Origin: Phycisphaerae bacterium
Lineage (GTDB): Bacteria > Planctomycetota > Phycisphaerae > Phycisphaerales > UBA1924
Reading direction: 5' to 3'
Assembly (NCBI GenBank): GCA_030432255.1
Contig: JAUIHS010000017.1
Location: 1 to 64,000, forward strand
DNA length: 64,000 nucleotides
The notes under the pieces were generated by a model that saw nothing but the letters and a program-made list of their open reading frames with translations, was not told where the DNA came from and searched no databases. Within the stretch, counting starts at the first letter, position 1, and each line of letters begins with the position of its first letter. Below are positions 7,913 through 17,065 of the stretch, one piece after another. Made by a program: the position numbers and the translations under genes.

Positions 7913-8965
7913 TCAGCAACTGCTTCCCCATTCATCGAGCACGCTGTTCAGATCATCGAAGTCGACGGTCCCTGAGCCGTCGACATCACCATTGGAGCCG
8001 GGCGGCACGGAGAGGTTCCAGTTGTCGAGCACTTCGTTGAGGTCTTCGAAGTTGACCATGCCGTCGGCATTGGTATCGCCGGGGCATCGTTCGAAGATAT
8101 GGATGCGGTCACGCTGCTCGTCCGCGACGGCAAACATGCGGCCATCCTGCGAGAAGCCGAGGGGTGAGTTGCCGCCGGGGGCGCCCTGCAGGTCCAGGAA
8201 GAGGGTGTCCACACCGTTGCTCACGCGATAGACGCGTCCATCGCTCGGATCGTAGATCATGATGTCATCGGAGTTGGGCAGGCTGATGACGCTGAGGATC
8301 ACGGATGCCTGCAGCGAGAGGGTCTGCACGCCGCCATTCGTGAACTCATGCAGGACCGCATCGTCCGCGACCCAGCATCGGTCGGAACTGAACGCGACAT
8401 CGAAGGCCGACTCGAGGGGGCCGGCATCATCAACGACACGGACTTCGCTGTCCGGTGTATCCAGGAGCCAGGACCAGGCTGCGTCTTCGCCGCCGCCGTT
8501 CCCGACGTCGACGAGCATGGCTTCGCCGGGTGCGACGAGCGGGCCGGTGTAGTCTGCGGGTGCGATCGCCATACCGTGCGGGTCGTCGTCGCCATCGAGC
8601 AACTGGGTGAGCCAGCCAGCGCTGGTGCCACCGGTCCAGTCGTATCTGTGCACCATGCCGCCGACGGGTTCGGAGACGAAGATGTCACCATCGGAGGGGT
8701 CGACGAGGATGCCGAAGGGGCGATCGTAGACAGACAGGAGTTGCGGCGTGGGGTCGTCGATCGTGAGTCGGTAGAGGCCGTCGACAGAGCGCGTCAGGTA
8801 GACGATTGACCCGTCAAGCGGGTGGATTCGCACCGTTTCGGGCGCCTCGATGTTCTCAAGGACCGCGGTCTCCACCCAACCTGTTTCGAAGATTTCGACC
8901 TGGGCTCCCGCCAGCGTTGGCAGGGTACATACGGCAACAACAGACCACATACAGGTACAACGCAT
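7913..8965 (-). CDS. Secreted beta-propeller-like protein with C-terminal dockerin module
   Basis: A 350-residue protein. Residues 1-21 form a signal peptide ending in LAGA. The body resembles NHL/SMP-30-type propellers (HPLDGSIVYLT, FGILVDPSDGDIFVSEP). The last 60 residues are two EF-hand-like dockerin repeats (NADGMVNFEDL and DGSGTVDFDDL), bracketed by a cysteine in CPGD and a final Cys (WGSSC). The ATG at 8965 follows GAGAGGG; a longer frame adds ten residues without a better ribosome site. It converges with the M48 gene. The ligand of the propeller is unknown. Confidence 0.8.
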   Translation of the reverse strand: MRCTCMWSVVAVCTLPTLAGAQVEIFETGWVETAVLENIEAPETVRIHPLDGSIVYLTRSVDGLYRLTIDDPTPQLLSVYDRPFGILVDPSDGDIFVSEPVGGMVHRYDWTGGTSAGWLTQLLDGDDDPHGMAIAPADYTGPLVAPGEAMLVDVGNGGGEDAAWSWLLDTPDSEVRVVDDAGPLESAFDVAFSSDRCWVADDAVLHEFTNGGVQTLSLQASVILSVISLPNSDDIMIYDPSDGRVYRVSNGVDTLFLDLQGAPGGNSPLGFSQDGRMFAVADEQRDRIHIFERCPGDTNADGMVNFEDLNEVLDNWNLSVPPGSNGDVDGSGTVDFDDLNSVLDEWGSSC

Positions 8966-9174
8966 CTCTCGATCCCTCTCATCAAGTCTGGACAAACACC
9001 CGCCGGCGCGGGCTCACCGTCTGAGGGATCAACGATTGTGGCGGTCGGATGCTTCCCTGGTTCCGGGAATCGGGCCCCCGGACCCCCGGAATGTGTCCGT
9101 CCGGCGACCCTGCAATAGTGCTCGATCGGCCCTGGGGGTCTGGTAGACTGCTTTGAACCGGTCGGAGGCTGCGT

Positions 9175-9858
9175 ATGGGAATGGAATGGTACTGGGTCGA
9201 TCGCGGGGAACGTCAGGGTCCTGTTGCCGAAGCGGCGCTGCACGAACTCGTGCGTTCCGGGCAGGTCACGCGCCGGACCCTCGTCTGGAATGAGACGATG
9301 AGCGAGTGGGTCGAGGCCGGGAAGGTCCCGGGATTCGACTTCGGCGACGAGGCACCACCCGTCCAACCCGGGCAGGCGGGCCTGAGAGAGCCGGTCCTCG
9401 AGCACGCTGGTTTCTGGCTCCGTTTCCTTGCCCATGTGATCGACCAGATCATCTTCTCGGTCATCGGCGGCGTCGCTGCCGCCCTCTTCTTCGGCATGAT
9501 CATCTTCTCCATCAGCGCCGCCGGTGCGTCGGGGAGCCAGGGGGGAGCCGCGGCCGGCGGGGTGATCGTGATCATCCTGTTCATTCTCGGGATCGGTGTG
9601 CTGACATTCGGCCCGATGATCTTCTCGGCGTGGATGCACAGTTCCCGCCACCAGGGCACACCCGGCAAGTTGATGGTGGGTATCAAGGTGACTGACGAGC
9701 GGGGGGGTCCGATCAGCTTCTGGCGTGCGCTCGGGCGTGAAGTCTCCAAGATACTCAGTGGTTTCTTCTTCTGTGCCGGCTTCATTATCGCCGGATTCAC
9801 GGAGAAGAAGCAGGCGTTGCACGACTTCATCGTGGCGACGCTGGTCGTTCGCAGGTGA
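9175..9858 (+). CDS. GYF_2 and RDD domain membrane protein
   Basis: A 227-residue protein. Residues 4-58 form a GYF_2-type domain (WYWVDRGERQGPVAEAALHE, then WNETMSEWVEAGKVPG). Residues 75-225 form an RDD domain: FWLRFLAHVIDQIIF with the conserved Arg and Asp, three to four helices, and TPGKLMVGIKV. RDD proteins are small integral membrane proteins, some linked to ion transport; the substrate is not evident here. A possible -10 box TAGACT lies about 35 bp upstream. It is followed 61 bp later by a zinc-ribbon membrane protein that may be co-transcribed. Confidence 0.85.
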   Translation: MGMEWYWVDRGERQGPVAEAALHELVRSGQVTRRTLVWNETMSEWVEAGKVPGFDFGDEAPPVQPGQAGLREPVLEHAGFWLRFLAHVIDQIIFSVIGGVAAALFFGMIIFSISAAGASGSQGGAAAGGVIVIILFILGIGVLTFGPMIFSAWMHSSRHQGTPGKLMVGIKVTDERGGPISFWRALGREVSKILSGFFFCAGFIIAGFTEKKQALHDFIVATLVVRR

Positions 9859-9919
9859 CAGACAGTCGGTCCGACATGGTCGGTGATTGATCGCCGGCCG
9901 CTTTCCGGAAGGTGGACTC

Positions 9920-10486
9920 GTGGCAAAGTGCGCAGCGTGTGGGCAGTCAATCCTCTTTGGAGGGGTCCGAGACGGGAGCCTCCGCTTCTGCAACAAGAAG
10001 TGCAGCAGGAACGGGCTCGCGGCAAAGATCGGACAGGCGATTCCGGAGGATGACCTGTACAACGCGGTTCTGGATGTGCATAGCGGGCCGTGCCCGGAGT
10101 GTCAGGGCCGCGGCCCCGTGGACATCTACCGCGCTCACTTCATCTGGTCCCTGCTGCTGTTGTCATTCTTCTCGACGAAGAAGTACCTGTGCTGCCGTCG
10201 ATGTGCGACGAAGAAGCAACTCTTCGCATTTTTCGTGTCGGGCTTCGTCGGTTGGTGGGGATTTCCCTTCGGTCTGCTGGGGACGCCGGTCCAGCTGGTG
10301 CGGAACCTCGTGGAGATGGGAAAGCAGCCGCGGGACCTCCCGAGTCCGGAGCTTGTCGAGTTGATCCGGCTGGAGGCGGGTCGGCAGATGATGGTGGTTC
10401 GGAAGGGGGGTCCGAAGCGCGTGGCTCGGGTTGAGGAGTCGTCGGCCGAGGTGGATCGGGACTCGTCGCTTGTGGCTGATCGTTGA
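9920..10486 (+). CDS. Zinc-ribbon membrane-associated protein
   Basis: A 188-residue protein starting at GTG 9920 (GGAAGGTGG upstream). Residues 3-25 hold CAACG...CNKKC and residues 55-60 hold CPEC, followed by CCRRC at about 92-96, so there are two or more potential zinc sites. A hydrophobic stretch near 72-84 and another at about 103-122 (FFVSGFVGWWGFPFGLL) suggest membrane association. It has no recognised family beyond the zinc-ribbon pattern. It follows the RDD gene and ends 25 bases before trpA. Confidence 0.7.
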   Translation: MAKCAACGQSILFGGVRDGSLRFCNKKCSRNGLAAKIGQAIPEDDLYNAVLDVHSGPCPECQGRGPVDIYRAHFIWSLLLLSFFSTKKYLCCRRCATKKQLFAFFVSGFVGWWGFPFGLLGTPVQLVRNLVEMGKQPRDLPSPELVELIRLEAGRQMMVVRKGGPKRVARVEESSAEVDRDSSLVADR

Positions 10487-10511
10487 TCCCGCTTCCCGTA
10501 TGATCCCCGTC

Positions 10512-11303
10512 ATGAACCGCATCGACGCGACGTTTCAGGATCTGAGAGCCGGGGGCCGGAAGGGGCTGATGCCGTACGTCTGCGGCGGGCATCCTTCGCT
10601 GGGCGCCACGATTGAGGTTCTGCGTGGTGCGGCGGATGCGGGGGCGAGTCTGGTCGAGGTGGGTCTGCCCTTCAGTGATCCGATTGCGGATGGGCCGGTG
10701 ATTGCGGCGGCGATGCACGAGGCGCTGGAATCGGGGGTGGTGCCGGGAGGCGTGCTGGAGGCGATCGGGGGTGTGCGTGGCGACATTGGTGTTCCGCTGG
10801 TGGCGATGGTGAGTTATTCGATTGTGCATCGGATCGGCGTGGACTCATTCTGCCGTCAGGCGTCGGCTTGCGGGATTGACGGGTTGATTGTTCCGGACCT
10901 GTCGGTGGAGGAGGCGCCCCGGCTGTCGGAGGTGGCGGGTTCATCGGGGCTGGTGATTTCGTTGCTGGTGGCTCCGACGACCTCTGCTGAGCGCGCGGAG
11001 CGGATCGTTTCGGCGTGCACTGGATTTGTTTATCTGCTCAGTCGAGTGGGGATCACGGGCGGGGAGTCGGGTGGGCCGGGTGCGGCGATTGGCGCGAACG
11101 TGGCTCGGTTGCGTGGGATGACGGACCTTCCGATTGCGTGCGGCTTCGGCATTTCGACGGCGTCTGATGTCGGGATGGTTGTGGAGCACGCGGATGCGGC
11201 GATCGTGGGGACGGCGCTGGTTCGTCGGATGGACGATGGGGGTGAAGAGGATGCGGGAGCGCGTGGGTTGTCATTCATCCGGGAGTTGTCAACCGGTTTG
11301 TAA
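10512..11303 (+). CDS. trpA: Tryptophan synthase alpha subunit
   Basis: A 263-residue TIM-barrel enzyme that cleaves indole-3-glycerol phosphate to indole and glyceraldehyde 3-phosphate and passes indole to TrpB. Catalytic E49 and D60 are present in LVEVGLPFSDPIADGP, and the phosphate-binding loops are CGFGIST and AAIVGTALV near the end. The usual length is 260-270. The ATG at 10512 has no Shine-Dalgarno but lies seven bases after TATGAT (10499-10504), so a nearly leaderless mRNA is likely. No trpB or other trp gene is in the window, so it is an orphan here. Confidence 0.95.
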   Translation: MNRIDATFQDLRAGGRKGLMPYVCGGHPSLGATIEVLRGAADAGASLVEVGLPFSDPIADGPVIAAAMHEALESGVVPGGVLEAIGGVRGDIGVPLVAMVSYSIVHRIGVDSFCRQASACGIDGLIVPDLSVEEAPRLSEVAGSSGLVISLLVAPTTSAERAERIVSACTGFVYLLSRVGITGGESGGPGAAIGANVARLRGMTDLPIACGFGISTASDVGMVVEHADAAIVGTALVRRMDDGGEEDAGARGLSFIRELSTGL

Positions 11304-11459
11304 AGATGGGGGTCGAAGCGCAGAACTTGCACAAAAATGTGCGCTCGGATGGCGAGCGGCCTTTACGTAAACCGTTTTACTCTCACAATACATACCCTTT
11401 CGAGGATCGCCTGGTCTGGCGATTCGCCAATGGCTTTGATCCCAGAAAGGGACATTTCA
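11304..11459 (+). promoter_or_regulatory. glnN upstream region with palindromic elements
   Basis: Two symmetrical elements precede the glutamine synthetase gene. GCAC-N6-GTGC lies at 11329-11342. It resembles the NtrC half-site pair, but the spacing is six rather than seven. TTTACGTAAA (11362-11371) overlaps GTAAA-CCGT-TTTAC (11367-11380). A pair of regulator sites for nitrogen control is plausible but unproven. Confidence 0.4.
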
Positions 11460-13661
11460 ATGACTGATGCATCGGCACGTGTAGCGACGATCAGGGCGGT
11501 GGCCGGATGGCACGAGTCCCGCGACGTTTCGGACTCCGGCCTTCATGCACAGAACCTGCAACAGATCTACGGCGCTGACGTCTTCTCCGAGCGGGTGATG
11601 CGTGAGCGGCTGCCGAAGGCCGTGTACCGCGCGTTTCGCGAGACGCTCCGGCACGGGGTTCCCATTCACCCCTCCATCGCGGACACCATCGCCAATGCGA
11701 TCAAGGACTGGGCCATCGAGAATGGCGCCACCCATTACACGCACTGGTTCCAGCCGCTCACCGGTTCGACCGCGGAGAAACATGACGCTTTCGTGACCCC
11801 CGATGGTGAGGGTGGCGCCATCAGCGAGTTCTCCGGCAACCAGCTCACCCAGGGTGAGCCGGATGCCTCCAGCTTCCCGTCGGGCGGCGTGCGAGCGACG
11901 TTCGAGGCGCGTGGGTACACGGCCTGGGATGCGACCAGCCCGGTCTTTCTGAACCGCGTCGGCAACAGCGTCACGCTCTGCATCCCGACGGTCTTCGTCT
12001 CCTACACCGGCGAAGCGCTGGACAAGAAGACGCCGCTGCTGCGGTCGATGGATGCCGTCAGCGGGGCGGCCCTGCGCGTGCTGAAGCTCTTCGGTTCGGA
12101 CGAGGGCGTGCAGCGCATCAATGCGACGTGCGGCGCGGAGCAGGAGTACTTCCTCGTGGATCGGCGCTTCTACCTCAGCCGGCCGGACATGATGATGTGC
12201 AACCGCACGCTGCTCGGTGCGGCGGCGCCCAAGGATCAGCAGCTTGATGATCACTACTTCGGTGCGATTCCGCATCGTGTCCATGCCTTCATGGCGGCGT
12301 GTGAGCATCACCTGTATCGACTGGGTGTTCCCATCAAGACGCGTCACAACGAAGTCAGCCCGGCGCAGTACGAGGTGGCGCCGATGTTCGAGACGGCGAA
12401 CATCGCCGCCGACCATCAGCAGGTCATCATGCAGGTCCTGAAGGCGACCGCCCCGCGCTTCGGCATGCAGTGCATCCTGCACGAGAAGCCCTTCGCGGGC
12501 GTGAACGGTTCCGGCAAGCATGTGAACTGGTCGCTGGCCACCGATTCCGGCGTCAACCTGCTCGACCCGCGCGATGAGACGCACACCAACATGCAGTTCC
12601 TGGTCTTCCTCTGCGCGGTGATCCGTGCCGTGGACCTGCATGGCGGCCTGCTGCGGGCGAGCGTCGCCTCGGCGGGCAATGACCATCGTCTCGGCGCCAA
12701 CGAGGCGCCGCCCGCGATCATGTCCATCTTCCTCGGTGACATGCTGCAGGACATCGTCGAGCAGATCGAACGCGGTGCGCCGACCTCCACGCGCAAGGGC
12801 GGCAAGCTCGATCTCGGTGCCCGATCGCTCCCCGACATCCCGCGCGATACGGGTGACCGGAACCGGACGTCCCCCTTCGCGTTCACCGGCAACAAGTTCG
12901 AGTTCCGGGCCGTGGGATCGTCCGCTTCCGTGACGTGGCCCTGCGTCATTCTCAACACCATCGTGGCAGAGTCGCTGGATGACATCTGCGCGAAGCTGGA
13001 GAAGATCGTGGGCAAGTCACCCACCGAAGCCAAGCTGCGGGCCGCGGTCAAGTCGGTACTCAAGGGCGTGATCAAGGAGCACAAGCGCGTCACGTTCAGC
13101 GGCGACAACTACGATGAAGCATGGCACGCCGAAGCGGAGGAACGGGGCCTGCCCAATATCCGGAATGCCGTTGATGCGTTCCCGCAGCTCACGAAAAAGT
13201 CGACGGTGGATGTCTTCAAGCAGTATGGCGTGCTGTCGCGGCGTGAACTCCAGTCTCGCTTCAACACCTTCTGCGAGCAGTATGCGACGCAGGTTGCGAT
13301 CGAGGGGGAGACCACCCTGTCCCTCTGCCGCACACACGTGTTGCCCGCGGCGATGCGTCACCTTGGCCAGTTCGCCGAGACGGTCGAGGCGACACAGGAT
13401 GCGGGCGTGGACTGTCCGGAGTTGCAGGAGGACCTGCGGGGTTACCTGGAGCGCGTGAATGCTCTTCGGGAGGCGATGAGTGACCTGGAGTCAGTGTTGG
13501 ATCATGACGGCAACGACCCGCACAAGCATGCGAAGGCACTGCGGGATCAGGTCATTCCGGCGATGCTGAGCACGCGTGCCTGTGCTGATGAACTGGAAGG
13601 CTTCGTCAGTGACGATCTCTGGCCGTTGCCGAAGTACCGCGAGATGCTGTTCGTGAGGTAG
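11460..13661 (+). CDS. glnN: Type III glutamine synthetase
   Basis: A 733-residue GSIII enzyme making glutamine from glutamate, ammonia and ATP, normally as a dodecamer. Length (about 700-730) and the motifs [30 protein letters not shown] (about 345-357) and [10 protein letters not shown] are typical of GSIII rather than GSI or GSII. The ATG at 11460 follows AGAAAGGG; an in-frame ATG at 11430 is possible. A single gene follows its own promoter region (11304-11459) and ends at a strong hairpin terminator. No other nitrogen gene is adjacent. Confidence 0.95.
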   Translation: MTDASARVATIRAVAGWHESRDVSDSGLHAQNLQQIYGADVFSERVMRERLPKAVYRAFRETLRHGVPIHPSIADTIANAIKDWAIENGATHYTHWFQPLTGSTAEKHDAFVTPDGEGGAISEFSGNQLTQGEPDASSFPSGGVRATFEARGYTAWDATSPVFLNRVGNSVTLCIPTVFVSYTGEALDKKTPLLRSMDAVSGAALRVLKLFGSDEGVQRINATCGAEQEYFLVDRRFYLSRPDMMMCNRTLLGAAAPKDQQLDDHYFGAIPHRVHAFMAACEHHLYRLGVPIKTRHNEVSPAQYEVAPMFETANIAADHQQVIMQVLKATAPRFGMQCILHEKPFAGVNGSGKHVNWSLATDSGVNLLDPRDETHTNMQFLVFLCAVIRAVDLHGGLLRASVASAGNDHRLGANEAPPAIMSIFLGDMLQDIVEQIERGAPTSTRKGGKLDLGARSLPDIPRDTGDRNRTSPFAFTGNKFEFRAVGSSASVTWPCVILNTIVAESLDDICAKLEKIVGKSPTEAKLRAAVKSVLKGVIKEHKRVTFSGDNYDEAWHAEAEERGLPNIRNAVDAFPQLTKKSTVDVFKQYGVLSRRELQSRFNTFCEQYATQVAIEGETTLSLCRTHVLPAAMRHLGQFAETVEATQDAGVDCPELQEDLRGYLERVNALREAMSDLESVLDHDGNDPHKHAKALRDQVIPAMLSTRACADELEGFVSDDLWPLPKYREMLFVR

Positions 13662-13684
13662 CATCGCTCACGAGAGAAACTGAG

Positions 13685-13712
13685 CCCGCCGGCGGAAGCG
13701 TCGGCGGGTTTT
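13685..13712 (+). terminator. Intrinsic terminator of glnN
   Basis: CCCGCCG (13685-13691) pairs with CGGCGGG (13702-13708), then TTTT. It lies 24 bp after the glnN stop, at the junction with the convergent kinase gene. Confidence 0.85.
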
Positions 13713-15844
13713 CATTTGGTGGATCGATACCTGCCTGGGTCGTCATGGAAGAACTCAGGGTCGACATAGGCTCGCTTCTCGATCTCTTCGTGGCGCTCCT
13801 GATCCTCGGGGCGGTCGAGCAAGTTCTTGCCGTAGGCGCGGATGAGCGATCGTCGGGCGTAGAGGGTGAGTTGCATGGCGTCCGAGGAACTGACCAGGTC
13901 CCTGGCCGCGATCTCCTCGAGTCGGGCAACGGCGGCCTCAAGGTCAGGTTCTGAGACGCTCTCCGGTTGAGCGAGCATGCGGTTGATCATGGCGCGATCG
14001 CGGAAGAGTCCGATGCGTTCGATCCATGGGTCACCGGGTGGAAGGCGGGGTGTCCATGTTGATTCGAGGTGAGTGAGTCCGGCTTCGATGTTCTCGCTCT
14101 CGCCTTCGGGACTGGTCCAGGTGAACTCGTCGCCGTGGGTGAGCCAGAAGGCGTAGGCCATCTGGAGGAAGAACGTATCCAGTTGGTCGCTGGAGCCTGA
14201 CTCGGTATTTCTCTCGATGCAGGTACGGATGGTGTCGATTCGCTGGTCCCAGAGGATAGAGCGATAGGGCCGCGAGTCGATGAACTGTGGGCCGACGTAC
14301 CACTCCCAGGTCCAGATGGTGGTGAGGACCTGTGCGTCGAAGCCGGTCTCGCTCCGGTGGACCATCTTGCTACTCAGGTAGTCAAAGGTCCCTCTCAGGG
14401 CGCGTTTGAGTTGCATCTCGTCGTATGCGACCTTGGCCTGCCAGCCACCGATTCCGCAAGCGGCGAGCGCGATGACGAGGAGGATGGCCGCACCGGGATT
14501 CCGGCGTGCGCTGAGCCCGATGCGGCGCGGGACGGACGTGCGCATACCGGGGATGGGTCGCCGGTCGAGGAATGACTCGAGATCCGCAGCCATCATCGCG
14601 GCGGCTGCGTAGCGTTCCTCGGGATCCGGGTTCATGGCCTTACTGCAGATGAACTGCAGTGACTTCGAGAATTGGTTGCCAAGTTCGGGAGGCGTGCTTC
14701 TCGGGTTGTCACCGGCGAGGTTTTCTTCGATCTCGGCGCCGGTACTCCCGTTGGGCACCTGCCCGGTGAGCAGCCAGTAGAGGATGCCACCGACGGCGTA
14801 GATGTCGGAGGCGGGTCGCAGCGCGCCTTCCTCACCTCGGTACTGCTCCGGCGGCATGAATCCGATGGTTCCGATGGGCTTGCCGGCGTCGTAGCCGCTG
14901 ACCTGCTGCCGTGCGGTGGAAGAGCGCACGGCGACGCCGAAGTCCGTGATTCGAGGTTCACCGTTGGGTCCGACGAGCACGTTGCCGGGCTTGATGTCGC
15001 AGTGGATGAGTCCCCGTGAGTGAATGGCCTGAACGGCGGAAGCGAGCCGGGCGACGAACCGGGCCGTATCGCGCACGCTCCAGTCGCGGCTGATGTCTTC
15101 GAGTGAAGAGCGTTCGCTGTCGATGTACTCGTAGACGATGAAGTCGGAGCCGTCGCGTGTGATACCGCGGTCGAGCACGCGAACGACGTTGGGGTGCTGG
15201 ATGCGTCTTGCCTTGGTGGCTTCGTCGAGGAACTCGCGGCGGGCGGCATCATTGATGTGGAGTGCGTGCATCACCTTGATGGCGACTGTCGCGGTCGTCT
15301 CGTCGTCGCTGAATCGGCGATCCTCTGCGAGGTAGACCTCACCATAGGCGCCGGAGCCGAGGAACTTCGTGAGTTGGTATCGGGGGCGACCGTCTTCGAG
15401 GTTGGGGCCGAAATCACAGGGGAGTGCATCCCGGTATCGGGATCGGCCTCGAACCATGGTCTCGGTGGAGCAGAGGACGGCATCGATCATGTCCGCATCC
15501 CGGATTGCGGTGCCATGCTCCGGGAAGTCGCGGATGAGTGCATCGACGGGCTTTGACCCGGCGCCGTGACGGCGGCGGAGTGACTTGAGCGTCATGTCGA
15601 TGGCGGCATCGAGAGCGACCCGGTCGGCGGCGGTCATGGGTGACGCCCGGAGGTAGTCGGCGAGGTCGACGGGAGCCTCGATCATGATGCGGGTGCGTCC
15701 GTCCACCTCGATGAGCTGAGCCAGTGTGAAGGGGTCCGAGACATCCCCGACGCCCGGGAGAATCTCGGTGAATGTGCGGCTGCCACCGGATGTAACAACG
15801 GCATCGTGGACGGCCTGGAACAGGTGCGTGGTTCTTACATTCAT
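13712..15844 (-). CDS. Membrane Ser/Thr protein kinase, non-RD type
   Basis: A 710-residue kinase. Residues 1-150 are an unknown N-terminal region. The kinase domain spans about 156-430: glycine loop GSGAYGEVY (163-171), K190, catalytic loop HCDIKPGN (281-288), DFG (301-303) and PPEQ (331-334). The usual HRD arginine is Cys, so it is a non-RD kinase. One transmembrane helix at about 450-468 places a 240-residue C-terminal domain outside. Its ATG overlaps the stop of the sigma-factor gene (ATGA), so the pair is co-translated. The kinase probably controls that sigma factor. Confidence 0.9.
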   Translation of the reverse strand: MNVRTTHLFQAVHDAVVTSGGSRTFTEILPGVGDVSDPFTLAQLIEVDGRTRIMIEAPVDLADYLRASPMTAADRVALDAAIDMTLKSLRRRHGAGSKPVDALIRDFPEHGTAIRDADMIDAVLCSTETMVRGRSRYRDALPCDFGPNLEDGRPRYQLTKFLGSGAYGEVYLAEDRRFSDDETTATVAIKVMHALHINDAARREFLDEATKARRIQHPNVVRVLDRGITRDGSDFIVYEYIDSERSSLEDISRDWSVRDTARFVARLASAVQAIHSRGLIHCDIKPGNVLVGPNGEPRITDFGVAVRSSTARQQVSGYDAGKPIGTIGFMPPEQYRGEEGALRPASDIYAVGGILYWLLTGQVPNGSTGAEIEENLAGDNPRSTPPELGNQFSKSLQFICSKAMNPDPEERYAAAAMMAADLESFLDRRPIPGMRTSVPRRIGLSARRNPGAAILLVIALAACGIGGWQAKVAYDEMQLKRALRGTFDYLSSKMVHRSETGFDAQVLTTIWTWEWYVGPQFIDSRPYRSILWDQRIDTIRTCIERNTESGSSDQLDTFFLQMAYAFWLTHGDEFTWTSPEGESENIEAGLTHLESTWTPRLPPGDPWIERIGLFRDRAMINRMLAQPESVSEPDLEAAVARLEEIAARDLVSSSDAMQLTLYARRSLIRAYGKNLLDRPEDQERHEEIEKRAYVDPEFFHDDPGRYRSTK

Positions 15845-16425
15845 GCGCTGCTCATTCGAATGGCGTTGGTCCGGAGCGTTTCCCGGATGCGTTGCCAGCG
15901 TTTACGAACGTACTCCGGACTGACACAGAGCAGGTCTGCGATGACTGTGTGCGGAATATCAGACAGCCACATCCACAGGATATCCTGATCCACCTGTTCG
16001 TCCAGCGCATCGAAGGCCTGATTCATGAAGCCGGGATTCGCTTCGTCTGTCGGGGTGGGTGCCGGATCTGGTGAGGCAGACACCGGTCTGTGTCCTTCGG
16101 CCCGCGCGGTGCGGACGGACTTGCGCGCCTTGTCCACCACGGCGGCCTGGGTCATCTGCATCATCAGTTTCATGAGCTGGGCTTCGGATTCCACGTCCAG
16201 GTTGCCCCGCTTGATGTAGTTGTCCATGCGACGCAGTACGGTCGACAGGACCTCCTGGGAGTCGAAGAGATGCCGCATGCGTGTGCCGAGCCGACCCGCG
16301 GCGCGACGGCGGATGACATCACTGTGCTTCAGGATGAACGCGGCGATGATCTCACGATCCCCGGTGCTGATCCGTTCTCTCAGTTCCCTTGCACTGAGAA
16401 GATCAATGTCTTCTGGCTGCGACAT
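15841..16425 (-). CDS. ECF-type sigma-70 family sigma factor
   Basis: A 194-residue protein. Residues 10-90 look like sigma region 2 (FILKHSDVIRRRAAGRLG, then FDSQEVLSTVLRRM). A proline-rich linker leads to region 4 at about 130-190 (IADLLCVSPEYVRKRWQRI). The ATG at 16425 was chosen because AAGGAG stands seven bases upstream; an upstream ATG adds 18 residues. It directs promoters of unknown identity. It heads an operon with the kinase at 13712-15844, an arrangement repeated twice more in this window. Confidence 0.85.
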   Translation of the reverse strand: MSQPEDIDLLSARELRERISTGDREIIAAFILKHSDVIRRRAAGRLGTRMRHLFDSQEVLSTVLRRMDNYIKRGNLDVESEAQLMKLMMQMTQAAVVDKARKSVRTARAEGHRPVSASPDPAPTPTDEANPGFMNQAFDALDEQVDQDILWMWLSDIPHTVIADLLCVSPEYVRKRWQRIRETLRTNAIRMSSA

Positions 16426-16601
16426 GGCAGTACTCCTTCGTGATGTATCCATTCTGAGTTTCGACAACCGTCGATCCAAGAAACATGCAGAAAATCAGTT
16501 GCGATTTGTCACGCTGCTGATGCGGGCATCGATTGAGGTACGGCAGCACACCACGGTGAGCTGACCGGGAACCACCTCACTTCAGCTTATGGAGATTGAA
16601 G

Positions 16602-16916
16602 ATGTCCACAACCATCAAGCGGCTGTCGGTGCGCGCGCCTCGTGCGGTTGCGACGCTTGCACTCGGAGTCGTCGCGGGTGTTGTCGTGTCCTCTGCGGTT
16701 GCCCCTTCGAATGCCGCGCCCACCGACGTGCATGCGGGAACGGCGATCGATCCCCTTGTCAGCAACAACAAGTGTGACCAGGAGTGGGCGGACCATTACC
16801 GGGATCTCATTCTCGGCAATCCGACTTCGGAGCCGGCGTGCACACCAAGCAGTGTGTCGGCGCAGATCACGCAGCAATCGGGCTACTCCACGCTGACGGC
16901 TACGTTCTACGAATGA
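16602..16916 (+). CDS. Small secreted hypothetical protein
   Basis: A 104-residue protein with a signal peptide (residues 1-39: basic KRLSVRAPR, then a hydrophobic core, with AAP or NAA as likely cleavage site). The mature part has two cysteines (NKCDQ and PACTP) that could form a disulfide. GGAG lies seven bases before the ATG. It is divergent from the sigma/kinase operon, sharing a 176-bp upstream region, and may be a target or ligand of that module. No family is recognised. Confidence 0.65.
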   Translation: MSTTIKRLSVRAPRAVATLALGVVAGVVVSSAVAPSNAAPTDVHAGTAIDPLVSNNKCDQEWADHYRDLILGNPTSEPACTPSSVSAQITQQSGYSTLTATFYE

Positions 16917-16997
16917 GCGGACGGTCGGTCCGTATGGCAACCGGTTGGAATCGGGAGCGAGGTTGCGGGCTTCCCCTGTCTCCTCGCTCCTGATCTC

Positions 16998-17027
16998 ACA
17001 AAAGAAAACGCACCGGGGACCGGTGCG
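16998..17027 (-). terminator. Intrinsic terminator of the DegP-like gene
   Basis: CGCACCGG (17009-17016) and CCGGTGCG (17020-17027) form an 8-bp stem with loop GGA. On the minus strand the stem is followed by TTTTCTTTT. It lies 38 bp after the protease stop. Confidence 0.85.
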
Positions 17028-17065
17028 CAGAGTTCGAGTTCAGAATTGTCGTGCGCTGCGCGGCC

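Noticed and set aside
7899-7914. GAGTGA/TCACTC hairpin between the M48 and dockerin genes
   Set aside because: Short stem without a T tract on either strand; not enough to call a terminator.
8794-10062. 422-codon minus-strand frame
   Set aside because: Runs antisense through the RDD and zinc-ribbon genes and has no recognisable domain.
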